Shown one piece after another: positions 43,470 through 48,421 of a DNA stretch of 48,421 nt. Within the stretch, counting starts at the first letter, position 1, and the number at the start of each line of letters is the position of its first letter. This DNA is from an uncultured Alphaproteobacteria bacterium (GTDB lineage Bacteria > Pseudomonadota > Alphaproteobacteria > RF32 > CAG-239), in assembly GCA_944393715.1 (NCBI GenBank), contig CALYBB010000011.1:1-48421 (forward strand). The letters are read 5' to 3'. Below the pieces are notes generated by a model, which was not told the origin of the DNA, searched no databases, and was given only the letters and a program-made list of their open reading frames with translations. A program made the translations under genes and the position numbers.

Positions 43470-44159
43470 ATGTTGGAAAGTCTTATAAATAAAATCAAAC
43501 GATTATTTGAGGAGTGTAAAGCTTCTGAATTTTGCAAAAATTCGGAGTGTGCTCGGCAAAAATGGCAAAAAAAAATTAATATCTGGGGAAAAGAGCTGGT
43601 TAAAAAAGGTGTTAATGCCAATATGGTCAGCATTTTCGGTTTTGTTGTCGGTATGATGGCTATTAATTTTTTGGCGATGAATCTGTATTTTGAGGCCTTA
43701 ATTTGTATTCTGATTAATCGGTTTTGCGATATTTTGGACGGCGCTGTTGCTCGTGCAGAAGGCATAACACGGTTTGGTGTTTTTTTAGATGCCTGTTTGG
43801 ATTTTGTTTTTTATACCGGCGTTATTTTCGGGTTTGCCTTATCGCATCCTGAAGAAAATGCCGTTACGGCTTGTTTTTGGTTGTTCGGTTTTGCCGCGTC
43901 CGCTTCGGCTATGCTGGCTTACGGCGTTGTTGCTTATAATCAGGAAAAGAAAGAAAACTCTTCGGCAAAAGCGCCGTTTTATCTGGGTGGTACCGCTCAG
44001 GGCAGCGAAACTCTGTGTGCTTTCGTTCTGTTATGCATTATGCCGTTTGCTTTTTTGCCTGTAGCCATTGCCCTCGGCTGTTGGTGTCTTGTCAAAGCTC
44101 TGGTTGTGGTATCCTCGGCTTATTATAAACTGGTGGTGCAACAAAAGAGCAAAAATTAA
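43470..44159 (+). CDS. CDP-alcohol phosphatidyltransferase
   Basis: Integral membrane enzyme that moves a phosphatidyl group from a CDP-lipid to an alcohol (phospholipid head-group synthesis). The 229-residue chain has a cytosolic helix of about 50 residues, then six TM helices. The signature D87-x2-D90-G91-x2-A94-R95-x7-G103-x3-D107-x3-D111 is complete. The Cys-rich start (FEECKASEFCKNSECARQ) is unusual. Whether it makes PG, PS, PI or another lipid cannot be read from the motif. Its stop overlaps the next ATG by one base. Confidence 0.9.
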   Translation: MLESLINKIKRLFEECKASEFCKNSECARQKWQKKINIWGKELVKKGVNANMVSIFGFVVGMMAINFLAMNLYFEALICILINRFCDILDGAVARAEGITRFGVFLDACLDFVFYTGVIFGFALSHPEENAVTACFWLFGFAASASAMLAYGVVAYNQEKKENSSAKAPFYLGGTAQGSETLCAFVLLCIMPFAFLPVAIALGCWCLVKALVVVSSAYYKLVVQQKSKN

Positions 44160-45673
44160 TGAAAAAGCTTATTTGGGTTTGGCTTTGCCTGTTGTTATGC
44201 TGTCGTGCCGCCGATGCACAGAATCTTGTTGAAATCAAACCTTATACCAGAATCGGCAGCAACGATGCTTTGGAGGTTTTGCTGCTTTTTGACATTGCAT
44301 CGGAGTGGCATATATTTGCACCTTATGAACAGGCTTTCGGTGCGCCCCTTAAGCTCAAGTGGCGGCTTCCGGCAGGCACGACCATCGCAGAGGAAGAATT
44401 TAGTCAAACCCAAAATTTTGAACAAGAAGGCTTGTATTATGACGGCTATGAGGACAAAGCCTTTTATAGGGCGACACTACATCATATTGATAATCACAAA
44501 AAATTTACGGCAGACATAAACTGGCAGGTTTGTAAAGACGAATGCATCCCTGAAAGCATCCGTCTTGAGGTTCCGGTTATCGATATGCCCGATTTTATAA
44601 AGAAGCTGCAAGAAGCTGAATTTGACGAATACAACCATCTGCCGCAGTCGAATTGGATTTTAATTCTGCTGGCTGCGTTCGGCGGTGGTTTAATCTTAAA
44701 TTTAATGCCCTGCGTTTTTCCGATTCTGAGCATTAAAATTATTACTTTGGCACAATTACAGGCACGGACCAGACGCCAAGAAGCTTTGTTTTATATGACC
44801 GGTGTTATTGCTTCGATGATGCTGATTGCCATCATTTTGAGCCTTGTCAGGCAATTTGACCCTTCAGCAAGCTGGGGCTTCCAGCTACAATCGCCGTGGT
44901 TTGTCGGCGCCATGCTTATTTTGTTTGTTGTACTTACATTGATGATGCTTGATATTATTAGCGTCAATAATGCCTTGTTTAACCGGTTGATTGCCGCAAA
45001 ATTTAATCGCCCCGAAATTAATGCTTTTATGACCGGCTTTTTGGCTGTTTTGGTAGCCAGCCCATGTACGGCGCCGCTGATGGGCGCGGCTGTCGGCTAT
45101 GCTTTGATGTCGCCGATATATACCGGATTTCCGATCTTTTTGGCTTTGGGAATTGGTTATGCCTTGCCTTTTGTTTTGCTGGCACTGTTTCCGAAGACTT
45201 TAAGCAAAATTTTACCGCGCCCCGGAATTTGGATGCTGCGGCTGAAAAAAATCTTGAGTATTCCGCTTATTTTGACGTGTTTTTGGCTTATGTGGATTTT
45301 GGCTTCACAATTAAATCTACTTAATGACGGCAAAAATCTTCAGTGGCAGAATTATTCTGCCACAGCAGTGGCTGCTGCACTTGAACAAAAACGCCCCGTG
45401 TTTATTGACTTTACGGCTAAATGGTGCATTACCTGCATGGTTAATAAAAAGGCTGCTTTGCAATCGGATTTGATGGCTAAAAAAGTTAAGAGCATGAATA
45501 TTTTGCTCTTGCGGGCGGATATGACCAAAGCCAATCCAGATGCTGCGGCAGGATTAGCTTATTTTGGCCGCGCCGGTGTGCCTTTGTATGTGTATTATGA
45601 TGGTAAATCGGCTGATTATCTTATTTTACCACAGATTCTAACTCCCAATATCTTGCAAGAATATTTGCGCTAA
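44159..45673 (+). CDS. dsbD: Thiol:disulfide reductant transporter, DsbD/ScsB-like
   Basis: Carries electrons from cytoplasmic thioredoxin across the inner membrane to periplasmic thiols. The 504-residue protein has a signal peptide (ending AADAQ), a short N-terminal DsbC-like domain ending in VCKDECIPE, an eight-TM core with the redox Cys in NLMPCVFP and SPCTAP, and a C-terminal thioredoxin-like domain with WCITC. All three Cys pairs are present. The N-terminal domain is shorter than in E. coli DsbD, nearer to the alphaproteobacterial/ScsB form. It is coupled (1-base overlap) to the phosphatidyltransferase gene. Confidence 0.92.
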   Translation: MKKLIWVWLCLLLCCRAADAQNLVEIKPYTRIGSNDALEVLLLFDIASEWHIFAPYEQAFGAPLKLKWRLPAGTTIAEEEFSQTQNFEQEGLYYDGYEDKAFYRATLHHIDNHKKFTADINWQVCKDECIPESIRLEVPVIDMPDFIKKLQEAEFDEYNHLPQSNWILILLAAFGGGLILNLMPCVFPILSIKIITLAQLQARTRRQEALFYMTGVIASMMLIAIILSLVRQFDPSASWGFQLQSPWFVGAMLILFVVLTLMMLDIISVNNALFNRLIAAKFNRPEINAFMTGFLAVLVASPCTAPLMGAAVGYALMSPIYTGFPIFLALGIGYALPFVLLALFPKTLSKILPRPGIWMLRLKKILSIPLILTCFWLMWILASQLNLLNDGKNLQWQNYSATAVAAALEQKRPVFIDFTAKWCITCMVNKKAALQSDLMAKKVKSMNILLLRADMTKANPDAAAGLAYFGRAGVPLYVYYDGKSADYLILPQILTPNILQEYLR

Positions 45674-45735
45674 ACCTCTTTTATATCCGCCTGCCCGCGC
45701 TTATATCAAGTAACTGATAAAAAGGAACAGGCAAG

Positions 45736-46404
45736 ATGAAGCTATTCAAACATAACAATACAGACATTAAAAAAATTATTACGGCCGTATGGGATTTTTG
45801 GACCAGCAAGACCGGCGCTTTTTTATTGGCGGTATCGGCTATCGTCATCGGCTGGTATCAGTTTTACATCAATCGGCCGATTTTGAAATATGAAACCGAG
45901 ACAATTTCGTTTATATCCTCGCAAAACCAAAACGACTATAAGGTCAACGTCAAAGGGCAAGAATACAAAGACTTGTACTTAACCCGATTGACGCTGCAAA
46001 ACAAAGGTGCGGCGGCGCTGTCCGGCAAAGATGTATCAAAAATCGGGCATAACCCGATACGAATCGTCGTTCCTGATGATGCCAAGATGGTGCATTATAC
46101 ACTGGATAAAACCATTACCACGCCGGATATAACATCAAGCCTGCACGAGGCCGACGGCGATTTGGTTATCGAATTTGATTTTTTGAATTCCGATTATCAA
46201 ATCGGCGCGTCCATTTTGCATGAAAACCCTAAAGCCGTATTCAAGATCAAAGGCAGCGCGCTCAATGTTAACGCCATCACCAAAGAATGGAGCGACAAAC
46301 AGATAAAATACTGGACGTGGTGGGGGATGGGCGGACTCTATGTCGTTTTGCTGGCGGCGTATTTGTACAATCACCTGCGGCGAAAGAAGAGAAACGCTAC
46401 TTAG
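45736..46404 (+). CDS. Two-TM membrane protein with extracytoplasmic beta-rich domain, unknown
   Basis: A 222-residue protein with a basic N-terminus, TM1 (about 28-46, GAFLLAVSAIVIGWYQFYI), an extracytoplasmic beta-rich domain of about 145 residues (LKYETETISFISSQNQN ... TLQNKGAAALSGKD ... IEFDFLNSDYQIGASILHENPKAVFKIKG) and TM2 (about 195-213), ending KKRNAT. The middle region reads like an immunoglobulin-like membrane-associated domain. AAGGAACAGGC precedes the ATG. It converges with the lysozyme-TPR gene with an 8-base overlap. Not a family I recognise. Confidence 0.78.
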   Translation: MKLFKHNNTDIKKIITAVWDFWTSKTGAFLLAVSAIVIGWYQFYINRPILKYETETISFISSQNQNDYKVNVKGQEYKDLYLTRLTLQNKGAAALSGKDVSKIGHNPIRIVVPDDAKMVHYTLDKTITTPDITSSLHEADGDLVIEFDFLNSDYQIGASILHENPKAVFKIKGSALNVNAITKEWSDKQIKYWTWWGMGGLYVVLLAAYLYNHLRRKKRNAT

Positions 46405-48421
46405 TTCGTGTTCGCGCCAGAGCTAATATTCTTCCCATTTGATTACCGGATCTGGCCACAGCTTTTTGATAGGTTTTGTTGTTTGGTTCCAGATTGGATG
46501 CTATCTTAAAATTTTTATGCGCATTAGGATATTGTCTCATCTCTTCGTAAGCCAATCCGGCATTATAGTTGGCTTTGGCATATTCTTCTTTTTCGCCGGT
46601 TTTTAAGACTTCCTTGCATTCGGCGATGCAGTCTTTGTAGCGGCCCATTCTGTAATATGTAACAGCCATATCATTGTGTATATCCGCACCGTTAAAGCCT
46701 TGCGCTATCATTTTCTGGAATCCTGACAGAGCCTCTTCGTAATTGCCTTCTTGATATGACGCAAGGGCTTTTTTGTACATTTCTCCTGCCTGTTTGTGCT
46801 TATCATATTCCTGTAAATTAAGAGTTTTGTCTTCAAACGGCATATATTCCGCCAAAAGATGCTCATTATTTATTTCCATAAGACTCTTGCCGCCTTTGCA
46901 GTAATAGTTGCTTATTTTATCGGCTAATATACGGGCTTCATTCGTGCTTCCGGCAGCCAAATCGGCAACTAACTTATCGCAATCGTTCGGATTAAGTTGC
47001 GTAACCGAAGTGACATAATATTCTTGATTGCGGGAATTGATGCTTGTCTTGACCTGAAAATACGGTATTTTATCCTTATAATTATTAACATTCAGATATA
47101 ACAAGGCCTCATGGGAATGTCTTTTTTTTATGCCATCATCAAATCTCGGATTTTTAGGTTTCAAACTTGCAAGTTGTGCGGCGCATTTGAGTGGATCTTT
47201 GTAGTTTTCGCGAACAAAGTCGCAAAAATCTTTTCCTTTTGTTTCGTCATTGTATATGCAAGACGCAATTGCCGCAAATTCATTAATTGTCAGCTCGGCA
47301 CCTTTTAATTTTTGCATCATTGTTTTATAGATGCGCCCTCCTTCACGATGACAAAACCAACCATCAGCAAGCGCAACAGCCTGCGTACCTGTTATTGATA
47401 TTTTTTTGCCTTTTTTTGTTTGGTTCTTGACATATTGGCTGGTTTTTATCCATTCAGAACTTTTCGGGTCACCGTTTTTGGGATACCAAAAGCTACCCAA
47501 ACCCAATGTATTTATAGTCTTTCCATTATCGGAATAAGGTTTGCAAACCAAAATTTCTGTCGGCAGCATGGATTGAATTAGCAATGGAAAAGCATCTTTA
47601 TATAGCTGTTTAAAGCTTTCATTATCCGTTATTTTATAGTGTTTATCAACAGATTTTACCCGTGTCGGCGCAGTGGTTTTTGTTGGAATTTTTTTATCCG
47701 TTGACGACAAAATATTGCCAAGATATTTTCCGCCGGCAACCACGCTCAAGGGAATTAACGCTTTTAGTGCGGCGCGACGAATATAGGGCAAAGTTGTATC
47801 ATCAATAAAACTCTTGGTTTTGCTTTTGGCAAAGCGCACTTTTTTATCCAACAGATAATATGCGGCGGCCGACAGGGCTCCGGTTGCACCGGCCGGCTGG
47901 GCTCCGGTTGCACCGGCCAAAATATTGGCCGTTTGTTTAGCCGTGAATTTGAAAGTCCTGGCCAGGTTTTGTTTTAATTTTTCTTTGTTTTGTTCTAATT
48001 TTTCTTTTTTATAGTCGTCATGCAGTTTTTTTAATCTGGAAACGGCATCCTCGTCCAGACTGGTAATAAAATCATCTGTCGGATATATTTTGGCAACCTG
48101 TGCCGTTAGTTTTATTGCCGCTTTGTATTTACGCATGGCTGTGTGCAACACCGTGTCGATAATTTTTTGCTCTGTCCAGTTTCCCAAAACTCCTTTTAAC
48201 GGCGGTAAAATATAAAGATCGCCATATTTCAACGGCTCGGGAATTTCTATGGGATTGTCCGGGTTGGCGGCGTTGTGAGTATCATATTTCTGCCGTTCTT
48301 CATTCTGAAAAGACAGCCAGTCATCAACAAAGGCGTCTTTATCGCCGTGATAAACGCAGGGCATAAGCACACTCTCCCCGTCCGGCAAAGAGAAATATGC
48401 CGGTTCTTGACGTTCTCTTTT
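46397..48421 (-). CDS. Lysozyme-like (GH24) domain fused to C-terminal TPRs, 5'-truncated
   Basis: The frame is open from the window edge (48421) to the stop at 46397: about 674 residues, with no start seen. A TTG at 48388 is unlikely as start because coding-like sequence (QEPAYFSLPDGESVLMP) continues upstream. Numbering from that TTG: a charged helix (110-150), an Ala/Gly linker with a short repeat (158-175), a weak hydrophobic segment (206-226), a GH24-like domain (about 255-440) and TPRs (about 535-650). E278, D287 and T294 match the Glu-Asp-Thr triad of T4 lysozyme in spacing (one extra residue before Thr), followed by LGLGSFW. RHSHEALLYL matches the family's RReaE end motif. No signal peptide is visible. 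Confidence 0.8.
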   Translation of the reverse strand, partial: KRERQEPAYFSLPDGESVLMPCVYHGDKDAFVDDWLSFQNEERQKYDTHNAANPDNPIEIPEPLKYGDLYILPPLKGVLGNWTEQKIIDTVLHTAMRKYKAAIKLTAQVAKIYPTDDFITSLDEDAVSRLKKLHDDYKKEKLEQNKEKLKQNLARTFKFTAKQTANILAGATGAQPAGATGALSAAAYYLLDKKVRFAKSKTKSFIDDTTLPYIRRAALKALIPLSVVAGGKYLGNILSSTDKKIPTKTTAPTRVKSVDKHYKITDNESFKQLYKDAFPLLIQSMLPTEILVCKPYSDNGKTINTLGLGSFWYPKNGDPKSSEWIKTSQYVKNQTKKGKKISITGTQAVALADGWFCHREGGRIYKTMMQKLKGAELTINEFAAIASCIYNDETKGKDFCDFVRENYKDPLKCAAQLASLKPKNPRFDDGIKKRHSHEALLYLNVNNYKDKIPYFQVKTSINSRNQEYYVTSVTQLNPNDCDKLVADLAAGSTNEARILADKISNYYCKGGKSLMEINNEHLLAEYMPFEDKTLNLQEYDKHKQAGEMYKKALASYQEGNYEEALSGFQKMIAQGFNGADIHNDMAVTYYRMGRYKDCIAECKEVLKTGEKEEYAKANYNAGLAYEEMRQYPNAHKNFKIASNLEPNNKTYQKAVARSGNQMGRILALARTRTK
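47875..47918. repeat. Short tandem duplication in the linker of the lysozyme-TPR gene
   Basis: A 20-base unit (GGGCTCCGGTTGCACCGGCC) occurs at 47875-47894 and exactly again at 47899-47918, a period of 24 bases. It encodes G-A-T-G-A twice in an Ala/Gly linker. The unit is GC-rich compared with its surroundings. Repeat number may vary between strains. Confidence 0.85.

Noticed and set aside
47875..47918. CRISPR-like repeat
   Set aside because: Only two units with a 4-base gap, inside a coding linker; no spacers or cas genes.

Overview
The window is a gene-dense, moderately AT-rich chromosomal segment. It most resembles an anaerobic or microaerobic, probably gut-associated alphaproteobacterium. 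The alphaproteobacterial signals are the dusB(nifR3)-trkA-hfq-hflX backbone, the S4 type, and the LPS gene kdsA. The anaerobic signals are PerR, rubrerythrin, a flavodiiron protein and a complete Rnf complex. The lineage is inferred; no 16S or marker tree was possible. No transposase, integrase, phage structural gene or CRISPR array was seen.

Layout. 1-1310: 3' part of an archaeal/eukaryotic-type prolyl-tRNA synthetase. 1581-4195: cold-shock protein, then an oxygen-defence block (rubrerythrin and PerR on -, flavodiiron protein on +) around an exact PerR-box palindrome. 4251-8239: kdsA, recO, parC and a 59-aa ORF. 8366-16949: a 1391-aa membrane-anchored coiled-coil protein, a small ORF, dusB, trkA, hfq, hflX and tRNA-Pro(TGG); the ntrBC/ntrYX genes usual between nifR3 and trkA are missing. 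16963-21070: an RNHCP zinc protein, an unusual protein built of about ten 20-24-residue repeats, a small orphan gene and a TPR-methyltransferase fusion. 21281-27847: rpsD, a membrane protein of the YejM/LtaS fold type that seems to lack catalytic motifs, yejE, yejF and a small membrane protein. 27850-28632: a TIM-barrel isomerase-like protein. 28967-32166: an overlapping minus-strand operon queH-pip-histidine phosphatase-83-aa ORF-zeta kinase, the last pair looking like a toxin-antitoxin module. 32241-36205: sirtuin, galE, MATE exporter and a small outer-membrane barrel. 36397-43357: family-5 uracil-DNA glycosylase facing a tightly overlapped apbE-rseC-rnfBCDGEA operon. 43470-45673: CDP-alcohol phosphatidyltransferase and a DsbD/ScsB-like reductase. 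45736-48421: a two-TM protein and a 5'-truncated protein combining a GH24 lysozyme-like domain with C-terminal TPRs.

How it fits together. PerR, rubrerythrin and the flavodiiron protein form a peroxide/oxygen-reduction unit. Rnf, with ApbE to attach FMN, would couple ferredoxin and NAD to an ion gradient. These suit an organism living on low-potential electrons and defending against oxygen. The least explained genes are the 1391-aa coiled-coil protein, the 442-aa repeat protein, the zeta module and the lysozyme-TPR protein.
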